Of a DNA stretch of 64,000 nucleotides, positions 10,996-56,845 are shown piece by piece. The stretch lies in the NCBI GenBank assembly GCA_026929865.2, contig CM049410.1, positions 24,862,001 through 24,926,000 of the forward strand, written 5' to 3'. Under the pieces are notes generated by a model that had not been told where the DNA came from, ran no database searches, and saw nothing but the letters and a program-made list of their open reading frames with translations. Each line of letters begins with the position of its first letter. Position 1 is the first letter of the stretch. This DNA is from Hyperoplus lanceolatus (lineage: Eukaryota; Chordata; Actinopteri; Uranoscopiformes; Ammodytidae). Both the position numbers and the translations under genes were made by a program.

Positions 10996-13530
10996 GATCA
11001 TCTCTAAACTGCGTACTTTTGTGTACTTTGAAGACAGAAATTATAATATTTATAACCTATGGATAAAAAAAAGTGCTATGTGCGACTTGCAGTCTTGTGT
11101 TTTACATGCCACTGACGAACTATAAAAGGACTAATTTGCCATTTTGGGAATACATGCTTATTCACTTTCTGAATGAGAATTTGATAAGAAGATCAAATAC
11201 TGCCGCTCTCAACTCAATTTTAGTAACAATAACAATAGTAAGTTTAAACATTCTCCCAAAAATCTTTTAAATGAACTGTTGTTTTAGTTGACAAGATACA
11301 GTCCAAGCATTAAATGCAAACAACAGTAGTGGACAATATTCACACTCAACCATTTAATAATTCAGTTCCTGGTAATAATATGCGTTCACATGTGACACAC
11401 GCAGCTCTCAACATGAATGAACCACACAGACATGACATGTGGAGATTGTAGGAACTGGAAGAAAAATCCATTGTAATCTATTTTTAAATTAGGAAGAGTC
11501 CCAAAAGCCACTTCTTCATTTGCTATTGTTACCTACAGATACACAAACAAAGGCAAGGAATGGGAGGTCAACACATGAATACTGAAAACTAACTTCTCAA
11601 ACATGGACACAACATGATTTGAATCGCATTGACAGACAGATGTGACTTTATCTTGGGTGTTACGTTTGGTTAATCTCCCACAAACGAGCTCATTGTGGTT
11701 ACAGGAATCAGGAAGTGAGTGGTTGAAGGATGTGGTTGAGTTAATCATGAAGTGAAAAAAATGACTGTCTTTGCTCAGCTTAATGCAACGGAGGAGCGCT
11801 TTGCAGACGTACAACTTTCATCTTTGAAAATCAAGTACATTAGGAGTAGATATGGTGCTGTAAAAATACCCATTACGCCCCCTTTTATCCATCATGGGGC
11901 AAACAACCGTCCTTTCATAAAAGGAATTATCCTCTTTTGATCTTTAAACACTTAAATTCCTGAACGTTATGCCTGACTTTCACCCTTTATGAGGGTAAAA
12001 GACAGGCCGTTAAAACATAAAGCGGATACAGTAAGGGTTTATAACCTTTAATCTCTGTAAATTAAACCAGTTCACACAAACCGGGAGTTTCTCTGCAGTC
12101 AAGTCGGTTTGAGAGACTGTGGAAGAGCTCAGCTAATAAGGAAAATCTAATTTTATTTATTTTATTTTTTTTAAATCAAAAGTAAGAAATTCCTTAAAAC
12201 AAAGTAATCAGATTTGAATGTAATAGATAAATAGTTATATAGTTATAGTTATAGCAATGGATGAATAGTTATATAAAATTACAAGAAACTGTTTCGTTCT
12301 CATTCCAGTCTCAACTGCTGACTGTGTGTTTAAAGGCAGAAATAAATAAAGGGGAAATACAATTTTAGTCCTGCATGCCTTTTGGGGATTTTTTAAAACT
12401 TTTATAGGCCTTCCATCTTTAAAACCTAACTCAAACTCTCTAGCTTAAGCTTCCCTAGGGTGACAACAACTCTTTGTGTGTTCGGGAAAGATGGGATGCC
12501 ATCAATAATTATTAGCCAAATTATTTTGCCATCAGTTCACCATTTTAATGCTTTTTCATTTGTATTTGGCCCGTGTTAACTATGGCCCGTGTTAATAATA
12601 CATGGTTTTCCTTCTGCTTCGTGCTTATAGGGCCACAAATCTCAAATGTCCAAATGTGAATTTTTTGTTATTAAGGTCGCAGCCTTCAAAATGATTGAAA
12701 AGCATTGAAAAATAGCTGTTTGTGACAGGCATTTGTGTCAGGGAGGGTATAATTTAACATGATCAGCATTTGACTGAGTGTGGTTTTCCTGCGCTTTTAG
12801 CCTACTTTTAAGACTTATTGTGCTTGATTTATATATGAAATGCGATCTTTTAACTTTGACAAAGAACAAAGAGTTTATGCTATACGACAGTTTTCTCTGT
12901 GAACAAGGACTGCAACTAACCAATATTTAATTTTTTTATTTAGGTGCCAATCATTTGTGAATTAACTTTTTTGGCATGATTTTTTTTGCAAATGTATTTT
13001 TCTGTCTGAAAGTTATTACATTTATTTTCAAATAAGTAAAAGAAAACTAGCAAATATTCACATTTGAGATGCTGTAACCAGTGATTTTATGAAAGTATAT
13101 TTGCCGATAACTATTTTGTCTAGTGCTACACTAACAATTATTTCACAATCGGTTAATCTTCAAATGACCTTCTCTAACATGTATGTGTTGCATAGACTAC
13201 GTATAGGAGAAAGCTGTTCAGTGCCTTTCTGACAGTATTTGAGTGTAATAGATACTGAAACAATTTTTTTTGACTGAATCTGAGGTGTTAAGGGGCGAGT
13301 TTATACCAGCGTGTCATTGGTGAGAACCAAACAGCAATTAATAGTTTCAGTTTTAAGAAGTGTTGCTTGCAGTGTTGCATTAAGTTTCACTGTCCTCAAT
13401 ACAGGAGGGGTTCTCTCTCATTCAGCACCTGCAAAGTAAACAGCCTGCAGACTCTCATGTAGAGGCAAATATCGAGTTTGAATCAGAGAAGAGAAAACAG
13501 TTTAATTAATTTAACCCTTTTTCTACAACA
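10996..13530. other. intronic stretch with no gene seen
   Basis: This lies between the probable grap2 noncoding exon and the start-codon exon. It is AT-rich, with no coding exon or structured element that I can support. Confidence 0.4.
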
Positions 13531-13542
13531 ATCATACTGGAG

Positions 13543-13730
13543 GGGGCACCCTTAGCTCAGTTGGTAGGGCGTCCCCCCCATGGGCCTCGGCCAGCAGCGG
13601 ACCGGGGTTCGAATCCAGCCCGCGGTCGTTCTCTGTATGTCACTCCCCTCTCTGCCCCATTTCAACTCTGTCTCTAAACTGTCAATAAAGCATAAAAATG
13701 CCAAAAAAATATCTTAAAAAAAACAAAAAA
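13543..13730 (+). mobile_element. tRNA-derived SINE, copy 1
   Basis: The tRNA-like head has an A box (TAGCTCAGTTGGTAGGGC) and a B box (GGTTCGAATCC), followed by a non-tRNA body and an A-rich tail. It is flanked by an exact 15-bp duplication ACAATCATACTGGAG (13528-13542 and 13731-13745), so it arrived by retrotransposition. Confidence 0.88.
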
Positions 13731-14118
13731 ACAATCATACTGGAGTTCTGCCATTTTTGTAACATGTTCATTTCAAGTGAAGGAAGTATCCAGATCCTTT
13801 TCTTAAGTGATAACAGTGCAATTGAAAAATGCATTGAACGTGTCACTAAAGTATGTATGAGCACAACGTTTTGAAAGTACCAAAAGTAAAGGTACTAATG
13901 ACTAAGTGAGTCACATACCATTACATATTTATTGCTTGATATATAATACTGATGCATTCATGTACAAGTAGTGTGTTACTGAGGTAGATTATGGTTGATG
14001 TGGAGCTAGTAATACAGTATATAGTTATTGCATTATATGTTATTAATATATGTTCTAAATTGAAAATCTGAATCTGTAAAGTCGCTAGTTACTATAGCTG
14101 TTAAAGTAAACGTAGTGT

Positions 14119-14299
14119 GCGCTCCAGTGGCGTAGTGGGTAGAGCGCGTACCATACCATAGGCTCAGTCCTGGTTGCAGCGGACCCAGGTTAAAATTCCA
14201 CCTGTGGCCATTTACTAAATGTCATCCCCAGTCTCTCTCTCCCCATTTCCAATCTGCACTCTCTGCTCTTTAAACTGTCAAATAAAGGTTAAAAAGAGG
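14119..14299 (+). mobile_element. tRNA-derived SINE, second family
   Basis: The head GTGGCGTAGTGGGTAGAGCG and a weak B box (CAGGTTAAAATTCC) precede an AATAAAGG-type tail. An exact 11-bp duplication AAACGTAGTGT flanks it (14108-14118 and 14300-14310). The head differs from the copies at 13543 and 17135. Confidence 0.8.
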
Positions 14300-14631
14300 A
14301 AACGTAGTGTAATAAAAAAGTGCTATATGGGATATGAGACCAGCATTTGGTTAGACAAGTACATTTTGCAGGTAAATGTATTAGCGTTGTAGTAAAGACA
14401 ACCTTAGACCAAGACCCTAGTGTATTAAGGCCGAGACAAGCCCAGGACCAGACTAGAGGTGGGACAAAAAAATGGATATCACGACAAATATCGTTCCACC
14501 CCAAGACCAGTACGAGTGCCATACCGCTCACCATTAAACTGTAAGAACATGATTCAAAATATTGGTTGTGGAATATTGTTATCATATCTTTCATTATGAT
14601 AATGAAAGATATGACATTATTAAAATAGTTA

Positions 14632-14775
14632 GTCCTGATACAATAATGTTTCAGCCCAGCAGCATTTTACAATTGGAGCTGATTTCAACTACTTTATATA
14701 CAGTTAGCTGGTTGAGTCGAGGGGGTCCCAACCTAGGGGACAGGCCCTTCAAAGGGTCAACAGATAAATCCAAGG
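14632..14775. repeat. dispersed repeat, pair with 57648-57812
   Basis: It shares TCAACTACTTTATATACAGT and GGGGGTCCCAACCTAGGGG with the stretch at 57648-57812, in the same order and orientation. Class unknown. Confidence 0.7.
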
Positions 14776-14927
14776 GGTCCTTAGATAATCTCTTATATGA
14801 ATGAAAAGCATTTCAGCCCTCAAAGTGTTCTGCGGCTCGTGCCTCATCCCTCAGTGATGTGTCTAACCAGCTGACACTTATTGTGTTCTCCAACCACAGG
14901 CTGCAGCAGGGTCTGCAGAGGGTTTGC

Positions 14928-14998
<71 letters not shown>
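14928..14998. repeat. (GA)n-(GACA)n microsatellite
   Basis: This is a compound GA / GACA / GA simple repeat. Confidence 0.95.
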
Positions 14999-15003
<5 letters not shown>

Positions 15004-15813
15004 TCTTCATGAGATCAGAGACCAACCAAGGCCACTGAGCTCTAACCCTGCTCTGCACTGTAAAAATTAAACAGTTAGGAAAACTCAAATTTTCAAGGCA
15101 ACTTTTTGTACTAGATTTTTGAGCCGAACTAAAACTCTTTGGTTTTAAGGTAAACTGTCTACATTTGAGCCAACTCATTATCCTTCATTGAGATAACTTT
15201 TCATTCATATGTAATGCAACTTCAGGTTTGAGTTTACTTTTTACAGTGTGGGGACAAGCCTGCACTTTCCTTTAATGATTTACAGAAACATAACAGACAT
15301 ATCTTTCACAGCTCTGGACATTTTTTGAATATTTTATCAGATCTCAAAGTAATAAAAGCGTAAAAAAAACACTTCCCCAAAGTGAGGGGAGGAAACACCA
15401 GCTAACAGAACAAACCAGCAAAATGAATAAATAGATCCGTTATTGGACACGTAAATTAAACTAAACATTTAACCTTTGTGTGTTTACCTGTGTGACTGGA
15501 TGATTTGAGTGTAGCCTACTGTAAATCTCCATAGAACAGGTTATAACTGCATGGTTCAAAAAGCCACATTATTATGGTTGACATGGTGTTGGCGGGTATT
15601 AGTGCAGTAAAGATTAAGATGTAGGCTTCACTTAATTAAAAAAAAAAAAAAACTATAATACTAATTTAGTTTTTACACAACAATAGAGAAGTGAGAAATG
15701 AAGAGAATGAGAAAAGAGGAAGAGAAGTGAGCTGTCAGTAAACGGAATCATTTCTCAAAGGAAGTTCCGGTTTTCTGTTTATTATTCTTATCCATAAACA
15801 TTCTTCATCTTAC

Positions 15814-16140
15814 CTTTCCCTCCTCGCCGGGAGCGGACTTCAATTTTGCGGGGTAGTTTATTCTAAGGCTGGCCTCTGGTCCGTCGGAAGTGAGAACGCA
15901 GCAGCATATTTGTAGTCCCAACAATGATCGCATAAACCAAAACTAACAATTAAGCTAAAATAACTCCCGGTGAGGCTGGAGAATGGTTGATTCTGCTCTA
16001 TTCGCTGGTTGAATTCGAGTAAAGAAGATAGATGTTTTGGCTCGGTGCGTCTCCCTCTCTCTCTCTTCTTTCTGTCTGATGCTGCGTGGGAGAGACACGC
16101 CTCCGCTTCCAAGTACCAGACACGAGGGTCACTTCCGTTT
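15814..16140 (-). promoter_or_regulatory. grap2: probable grap2 promoter and noncoding first exon
   Basis: This stretch is GC/CpG-richer than its surroundings. On the minus strand it ends in GGGAAAG followed by a GTAAGA donor (15813-15808), which fits a noncoding exon spliced to the acceptor at 10744. ETS-type CGGAAGTGA lies at 15885-15893 on the plus strand, and ACGGAAGTG at 16138-16130 on the minus strand. The transcription start is not determined. Confidence 0.4.
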
Positions 16141-16158
16141 TTCAAAATAAAACTCCTC

Positions 16159-16447
16159 CTGCATTCCAATGAATACCCATAGGCTACTTCCTAAATTTAG
16201 TATGCCAGAAAAAGATTTAGGATGTCCCAATACATGCACGTCAATTGTAATATGCTGAAAAATCATAAATGCCCCCTAACTTCAATAGTATTTTGGAGTA
16301 TCCGTCTTTATTCTCGACATAGGCTTATGAAAAAAAAAATCTTGATTATGCTATCTGATTTTTTTTTTCTCTCTCACGTCGCCCTACAACTCTTCTGTAC
16401 TTTAGTATGTAGTGTAGTAAAAAAAAAGTATGTCATTTGGAATGCAG
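16159..16447. mobile_element. short inverted-repeat element (MITE-like)
   Basis: The ends are CTGCATTCCAA and TTGGAATGCAG, with further loose complementarity inside. Target duplications are not clear. It lies just upstream of the probable grap2 promoter. Confidence 0.5.
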
Positions 16448-17134
16448 GGTCCATTTTTTTTTAACAATTTGCGTATTGTAAATATCAGCTTTAGGGGAAA
16501 AGGAAAAATTAAAAGGAAGCTCAAATCATGAAAACTTGAAATGACTTTGACAATTGGCAAACTAGTCAATATCCAATTAATTTGTATGTCAAATTACCTA
16601 TCAATTAATCAAATTATGTTTCATGCAGGAACTTATGGAAAGTTTAATTAAGATTAACAAAAAAAAACTTATTCATAAGCTCTTCATATGTTTTGTTTTA
16701 AATATTGTAACTATAAGCACACATCTCCCTATGAAGTGTAGTGGAGTAAAAGTATAAGTAACAAGAAATAATATATTCAAGTAAAACACAATGAGGCTAC
16801 TCCAAATTTGTACTTCAGTACAGTTAAGTTTAAGCTCACATAATGTCCAAATCAGCATGTAAAAACAAAGTGCTCTCTGAGACTGAAAACATTAGTCTAT
16901 CTCAGGTTTTTGATATAACATACACTAGTTATACACTATAACTTTCTCCTTTTCAAACAGCACATACAGTATTTGTTGACCATGTACAGATTTGAGTATT
17001 TCATGAATAATTTCCACTGCCACACTCATTACAAGGAAGTGAACACAGGTGGTGCTTAAAATTTAAATGTATTGATACACATGGTCAAAAGTTTGGTGAC
17101 CATTGATTCTCTAAAGAAGTCCAATAATCTTTTT

Positions 17135-17323
17135 GTAGGGGGCGCCCTTAGCTCAGTTGGTAGGGCGTCCTCCCCATGGGCCTCGGCCAGCAACAGATCC
17201 AGGTTCGATTCCCGCCCGCGGTCGTTCTCTGCATGTCACTCCCCTCTCTGCCCCATTCAACTCTGTCTCTACATTATTAATACAAATCTTAAAAATGCCC
17301 AAAAATAATCTTAAAAAAATAAA
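17135..17323 (+). mobile_element. tRNA-derived SINE, copy 2 of the first family
   Basis: The head and body match the copy at 13543: TAGCTCAGTTGGTAGGGC, then GGTTCGATTCC, then a CTCTGCCCCATT body. Flanks share the 12-bp duplication AATAATCTTTTT (17123-17134 and 17324-17335). Confidence 0.88.
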
Positions 17324-17340
17324 AATAATCTTTTTATATA

Positions 17341-17780
17341 TTTTTCATTTTTCATTTAACTTTTATTTATCCTCGAGAGACCAATTGAGGGGTGACCCTC
17401 ATTTACAATGGTGTCGAGTTCAAATAAATTCCAAGGAAAAACAACAATTAATACACAATATTCAATGCAAATACATCAAATACACAACAACAGGTGAAGA
17501 GAGAAAAAACAATTGAAACATTTACATAGTGGTGAAGAGTGGCAGCAATTAAAATGAAATGGGTGAAAGTACAATATAGCCTAATTAAAACAGTTACAGG
17601 TAGAGTTTGGCAGATTTAAGATAGTTTGTTTAAATTGATTAAAGGATATGAAGGTATTTAGTTTAATTTGTTGCTGTAAGTTGTTCCAGGAGTCGGGGGC
17701 ACTTAAGCTAAAAGCTGTCTTTCCCAGCTCAGACCGGGCTTGTGGGATATAAAGCATGAGCATGTCAGTGGAAATCTGAT
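17341..17780 (-). mobile_element. 3' end of a non-LTR retrotransposon
   Basis: The minus strand encodes a short tail (17763-17581) with QARSELGKTAFSLSAPDSW and NNLQQ, the C-terminal pattern of many fish non-LTR reverse transcriptase ORFs. A 3' UTR follows, to about 17341. The UTR recurs at 61241-61432. Confidence 0.65.
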
Positions 17781-19822
17781 AGGATCACCTTTCAGATGTA
17801 GTTGATACTTAATCTGTTATCTGATATTCCCTTTAACCTTGCAGAGAATCAATAAAGTTTAATCATTCTCTCCCTCTGGTAATTTCAGGCAGCTTCCTCT
17901 TTCTTTCCTCGTATTTTCACCGCTATCCTTCCTCTTCTGGGAAGGCATTAGTCACCAATGCAAACTTGTTCAGATAAACCCAAAATATATCAATGTAAAG
18001 GTGTGTGTGTATGATAAATAACGGATGTAAACTATTTAGATGATCCTGCAAACAGTTTGATAAATAGATACATTTTTGGAATTGAACAAAATCATTTAAC
18101 TGTAAGTTTCAGATAAACGTTGTATCACCAACTACTTGACAGCCATCATCTTGTTTTTATCAAAAGACAAAAATGATAGTCAAACTAACACACTTAAGTC
18201 TTCCATTGTAATTCTGAGTTGTATACTGGGGTCTTGTTATATCTTCATTCAATACAAAATGTAAACCACCATGCAGAGATTCTACTCTTGCTTGACATTG
18301 GTACTCTATTGAGGAAATAACGAACCCATTTAATAGTAAAACGAACAAACGGAGGTCTGTGTGTTCGTGGAAGTGGAGTGTGCTGTTGCATCACTAGCAA
18401 AGTCAGGGAAGTAGGTGCACAAAACACACGTGTTTAAATCTGTCTGCTCAATTTGAATGATAATCACATAAAAAAGTTTTTTATTTTTTTTTCAAATCAT
18501 GCATTTATTTGACAAAAGGACTGAAAACACTGGATGCTCAGATAGAAAAACACACTTTCACAACAATGGAATTTTAGAAAATAGTTAAAGTTAGTATTGT
18601 GTTAAATATAAATTAAGACCTAATGTGAACTCATAGATAACAATGTTGCACAGCTGAATCACCACCTAAGGAATGTGCAGTGCCATCAGGTTATCTGTGT
18701 GGAAATTAATATAATGTTATGAAACATGTCATTTGATTGTGGTAAAGTCCACCACGAAAGGTAAATCAAATAGTATTTCTAAATGACAAAGGCCTTATAG
18801 ATGGCACATGTCCATATGCTCTATATTTATCTGTACCACCAACTCAACTTCCTGTGACATATTGATTCTGTGAAGTTCAAGTTTGTGAATTCCTGCGGAA
18901 GTCCCGTCTGTAAAGACACTTTTCATCTCACTGCATGAAAAAGAAAAAACGGTTTAATGTTGTACATATGTATGAAATGGTAACAGTCTTGTTATATATT
19001 AATATAATATGATTCATACTGCCTTTATATCCTGTACTGTTTAATTGCTCGGTGAATGTCGTGTTGACATTTTGCAATCCATTCATGAACCTTATCAGGA
19101 AATCTGATTATACTTTGAGAGCTTGTTTGCCTCATGGGAACATGGAAACTTGTTATTGAATGCTTCATTCAGCATTGTTCAACCTGTCAACATGTGAACA
19201 CAACATGGGTAGAGAGAAAAGGTTTGTTGCCAAACCGTATTTTGATTTAATTCTATATCGTCAAATAATGTTGTTTGGTCTGAGAAGTTACCCGATTGCA
19301 GGTACAACTTCAGCTTTTATAGGTTTGAATATCAGACATGAATGAATTTGATAAAATCATTGATGATGTGTGTCCCTTACACAACAAAATATCTCTTATG
19401 TTCTGTTGTCAACAATATATGGTGGATCTTGGTGGTGATATTGAATTTGATGATGCAATTTACTATAGTAATAATAATAACATGCAGTGTTTTGTACCTC
19501 CCTTTTCTCATTTTTATTTTAATCTAAACAAGTATAAGCATCCATTCATTCTTAAAAACATCCCCATATAGTGAAAACTAATGTTAACATGTTGGATGGA
19601 TGTGCAGTGCAGGTTAATAACACTGAGTGGATACTGTAGTGCACTAAGCATGGAGAAGAGACACAGGCCGTTTGCAGAAAAAGTATAAAGCTGTGTGTCT
19701 GACCTGAATCTTTGGCTTCTCCAAAACCGCTCGCTGTGCAGACAGCTGCAGGTGGAGCCGCTCACATCCGCTCACATCCGTGTTACTCAATACCACAAGA
19801 AGAAAGAAAAAAACTACAAAGG

Positions 19823-19823
<1 letters not shown>

Positions 19824-19877
<54 letters not shown>
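19824..19877. repeat. (GT)n microsatellite
   Basis: This is an uninterrupted run of about 27 GT units. Confidence 0.97.
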
Positions 19878-19879
<2 letters not shown>

Positions 19880-20175
19880 GGTGTATTTGGTTAGCAATAC
19901 TGCAGGTGTTAGATACATGTTACCAATACAAACTTATTTTAATGGGTGTAAATTATGTAACTAAGCTCTTTTCCTCAGGTATTGTACTGAAGTGCTATGT
20001 TGAGATACTTGTTCTTTACTTGAGTATTTCCATTTTATGCTACTTTATTGTAAGCATTTTTTTTTTGCCTCAGCCTGTTTTTAATCTTGGATTTTGCTAT
20101 TTACCTTACTGTCGTGAGTCTGTACAAATAGACTGAGGTGCTGAGGTGCAGCTGCGTGACAGTTACACCTTTCCG

Positions 20176-20190
20176 CCACTAGATGGAGCA
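20176..20190 (+). promoter_or_regulatory. CTCF-like motif
   Basis: CCACTAGATGGAGCA fits the CTCF core well. It lies about 0.7 kb upstream of the probable promoter of the RADIL/RASIP1-like gene. A motif match alone does not show occupancy. Confidence 0.4.
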
Positions 20191-20869
20191 CTTGATTCAC
20201 ACACATATAAGCTTCAGGAGACTTTCCCTGTATTTTTCCTGATTTATTCTAGGGGTTCATGTATTTCAGTGTTTTGATTGTTTTTTTTTCTTTCTTTTTT
20301 AGGTCCATATTATTGGAGCCTGGAGCACGTGTTTCATGTTTGTCTATTGTCTGTGCTGTTAGTAAATTGGCCTATTGTTAATATTTCATAATATGTGGGT
20401 TATCACATTATGAGTGAAGCATAGGCCTAGTCTAAATAATGGCATAGGTTATGCTACCTGAAAAAGTGAGTTAATGAGTCGGAGTTATTTCATTTAACCA
20501 TAACGGCAAAAAATATGGACATGAAAATGTCAATATAATGATCCAGTATTTAGGCTACCGTAATACATAGTCGATGATTGCTGCACTTTAATAGTGGAGT
20601 TTAAAAACCATCCTTTGAATAGGCCAATATATGTCAACTTAGGTTTTTTGTATTATTTTTACATGAAGGACGGTGGACCCCATATTCCCTTGTCTTGTTC
20701 TGCCCCCCTCAGAATGTTGTATTGCCTGACACCCCTGCCTTGAATAATGGTATTTGTTATTTTAAATAAACCGAAAATACATTTCCTATCTGTAGTCTTT
20801 TGTTCTTTTGTGTGTTCGTAGTTTTTTGTGCATGTTTATATCGTTTATAACTGTGAGTAAAGATATTTG

Positions 20870-21413
20870 TCCCGCCTCCCCTGTGACGCTGCGGTGACGT
20901 CACCCGTAGTAGCTCGCTCGTGCCTCTCTCCACTCCAACAGCAACAGGTCCTCACTCCAGACGGAACTAACGGATCTAACGGTTGTTAATATTTTGGACC
21001 TCGTTTGTCTTTTCCACTCGTTCTTTGAGCTGTTTCCAGTCAAAAAACGGACAAAACTTGTGTGAACATGTTGTTACGTCTTGGTCTTCTTCACACAAAT
21101 CACTCCAGGTTGGATTTTATCTTCAGGAAAACTGATTTGGAAGTTTGAACCTACCGGAATGTAACGTCAATTCATCTCATTATCAAGCTAGCATTTTTTT
21201 ATGACTTCTAATGGATACTCAGTCACTCTTGGAGCATTTACACACATTTTTGTGATTTCATTTTTGTGATATTTTGTTGTTGGGAGTTGACTTTTATCCT
21301 ACGAAAACCTTCTCATCTGGACAAGTTGCGAGAATAATGCAATTCTCAACTGTCCATCTCAACGGTTGTAGTAGCTTTTTCTGTTGCGTTCAGGTGAATT
21401 GAAAAAAACAAGT
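20870..21413 (+). promoter_or_regulatory. radil-like: promoter region and 5' leader of the RADIL/RASIP1-like gene
   Basis: CpG density rises around 20870-20980 (GACGCTGCGGTGACGTCACC). TGACGTCA at 20895-20902 is a perfect palindromic CRE (CREB/ATF). There is no clear TATA box, as in many CpG promoters. The leader to the ATG at 21414 contains short upstream ATGs. The start site is not determined. Confidence 0.5.
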
Positions 21414-54316
<32,903 letters not shown>

Positions 54317-54777
54317 ATGGACAAATCAAGCAGCAGCAGCAGACGATCAAAGTGCAATTGGGAATAATGGAGAATGTTCGGTTCATCCTAAAATATTTCT
54401 CACCGGATGGATCCTCCAAAGGAAAACGCTCTTCCTACTTCCTGGTTTGTGAAATAGAGTTATGTTCTATGGAAAGAGCTTTGCGACAATCAACAGACTA
54501 TGGGACGTCCGCTGGAAAATTGACGGTCAAGACTATAGTTTTTTAAAAGCTTGTTCTGCTGCCTAAGCTTCCTCCTTGGCCTAAAAACAAACTCTGGCTG
54601 TACTTTATACTCATAAAACCACGACGGTTTTGGCGGTAAAGGAAAATATAGCTGTCTGCCGCAGTTGTGCAGGAGGTGTGACATCTTATTTGAATGTCTG
54701 AGGAGGACACAAGTGTTATTTCGGGAGAGAGAACGCCACAAAACTGATCCGGGATCAAGACTGACCGACATTTCTGG

Positions 54778-54783
54778 AATAAA
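54778..54783 (+). terminator. radil-like: polyadenylation signal AATAAA
   Basis: A canonical AATAAA lies 0.46 kb after the stop. Further candidates are ATTAAA near 55147 and AATAAA at 56012-56017, so the 3' UTR may extend to about 56.03 kb. Confidence 0.5.
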
Positions 54784-55876
54784 CTGGAATTATTGAGAAA
54801 TTACATGTTTAAATTATGGCTTGTATGGCTGTTTTAAGAACTGTGAAACACTGCAAAAAAAAATATATCTATAACAAGTTCCCCAGCCATTTGTTATGCA
54901 TCCAATTTATCTGTCATTGGGCATCAACTTGACACTATTTCATCTTTTTCCAATGCAAATGTTACAATTTTTTTATGAAACATGGGAAACTGGAAGAAGC
55001 ATCTCAATTTACTGGGAGAGTTTTTTCTTGAAGCTTGAATGTAAGAAAATACCGTTTTCTTACAAGAAGAAAATGTGGTCATGTGGCCTCTCGAGCATCA
55101 TACACATCTTTGCATTTTAATATTTCCACTTTTTTTTTTACATCGCATTAAAGACTACATGAGAAGCACTGCTTTATCATAACAGCAGGTAACAATATAT
55201 GTCCAGGTTAATCAAAAGGACTAAGTTATGAATCTACAGAGAATCATCAACTTTACAGAGCGAGCTCTAATTTTTTTAGTGCGACTGCAACTTTACCTCC
55301 CTGGTTTAGTGTCCTGGCTCTCATGGTGTGATTTTCAAAATAATAGTTCCAAAAACCTTATTGTACACTACTTGCTTAACAGCAAACATCAGACAGACAC
55401 AGTTAAATGTCTAGCTGGTGAACATAGTGGAGCATTAAGTAGCTGAAGACAAATATATTTCCCTCAGGACTCAGGAGATGGTAGAGACCAAAAAACAGAG
55501 CGAAAAAAAAGAAAATATTTTGGACTTAAATTGCTCCATAACTGCTGGATGTGAAATAAGTCAATGTTTGTGAACATGTTCTACATAATCCCTTTGGATA
55601 AAAAAAGCCAAAAATATTGTGTTTGTTGTAAAATAAGGCAGTCTCCTAATGTTCAACTTCTTCTGCTTCAGCTAATCGGTTGTGCAGATGTTTTGGGAGG
55701 TTTTCTAGTGAAGCGATATTCACATTTGTCTAAACACAAATATGCAAAGTAGTTATATTGAAGTAAAGGAATATTTTGGCATTTTGGGATATACTATTTC
55801 ACAAAATGTCAAATCTCTGCTTTAAAGCCTTACAGTCTTTGGTTTGTGTCCAAATCATCTCAATAACTGATCTGAG

Positions 55877-55877
<1 letters not shown>

Positions 55878-55914
<37 letters not shown>
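55878..55914. repeat. (CT)n microsatellite
   Basis: An uninterrupted CT run of about 18 units. Confidence 0.95.
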
Positions 55915-55916
<2 letters not shown>

Positions 55917-56845
55917 GTTGTCTTCCCAAATGTAAACAGTGTTAGTATATTGACACACACATAAAGTATTCAATTTTGTTATATTTATATTGTACTTTTT
56001 TGAAACTATGTAATAAATATTATTTTGAATTTGAACGCCTCCTGGATGTTAAGTCATAACACCATATTTCTCTATCATTATAGGCATTACATCGACACCA
56101 TATCAACTTTTTAAAATACAAACATGTCATTAATATTGCTAGGAAAGTCCTAACAAGGAAAACAAGCTCTATGGAACAAGTATTATTTAGAATTTGAAAG
56201 ACTGGATCTTTTTTGGTGGAGAAGCAGGTTTTTGGAGTGAGTTAACAGCTGGAATCCAGCAGGGTGGAGCTGCAGGCTGGGTGTGTCGGCACGCTTTAGT
56301 GACCGCCACAAGCCGCTGTTTATAGCTGCTCTGTGGTTTCCACTAGCCAAGCACTTTTCCTACAACACAGCACAGCTCAGTTCAGCCTCTCTGGCCCCCT
56401 GATGCTAAGGGTTTAAAAAACAACATTTTATATATTGGCTTGAACGTTATTATTTCCACGTGAACAGAAAGTGATTTAAGTGTAAACAGACCTGGAGGTG
56501 CTGAGCCTGAAGCTTTCTGACCTAGATCCTCTTTTATGACCAAACGTTTGATTGTTCAACTTCACAATTACAAGACTGTAAATGCTCAAGGTTACTAAGT
56601 GCATTTACTTGTGCACTTGTACTTTACTGGAGTATTTTCATTTTAGGCTACTTCTCAGAGGGAACTATGCACTACTGATGCGACTGTCATCAGTTTTGCA
56701 GGACTTTAATCATAAATGTGAAACTCCTATGAGGAACTAGTTTGATTGAACACTTACTGTAATTTAAAATATAAGAAATCATTGAAGTCATTTTCAATGA
56801 TGCTGAGAAACAAGAAACAAACGCAGAAATGAAAAAATAAAAAAT

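Larger units (their letters stand above)
17790..20860. other. intergenic stretch between the two head-to-head genes
   Basis: It contains a GT tract and a CTCF-like motif. A stretch at 19975-20060 resembles a dispersed fish repeat (TACTTGAGTATTTCCATTTT). I see no coding exon. Confidence 0.4.
54317..56030 (+). other. radil-like: 3' UTR and flank of the RADIL/RASIP1-like gene
   Basis: No coding frame continues. Candidate polyadenylation signals mark possible ends at about 54.8, 55.15 and 56.02 kb. Confidence 0.4.

Noticed and set aside
13549..13620. Functional tRNA gene
   Set aside because: The A and B boxes belong to a SINE head with a long body, A-rich tail and target duplications; the same holds at 14119 and 17135.
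15858..16169. 103-residue minus-strand frame as a protein gene
   Set aside because: It overlaps the probable promoter and noncoding exon; composition is not protein-like.
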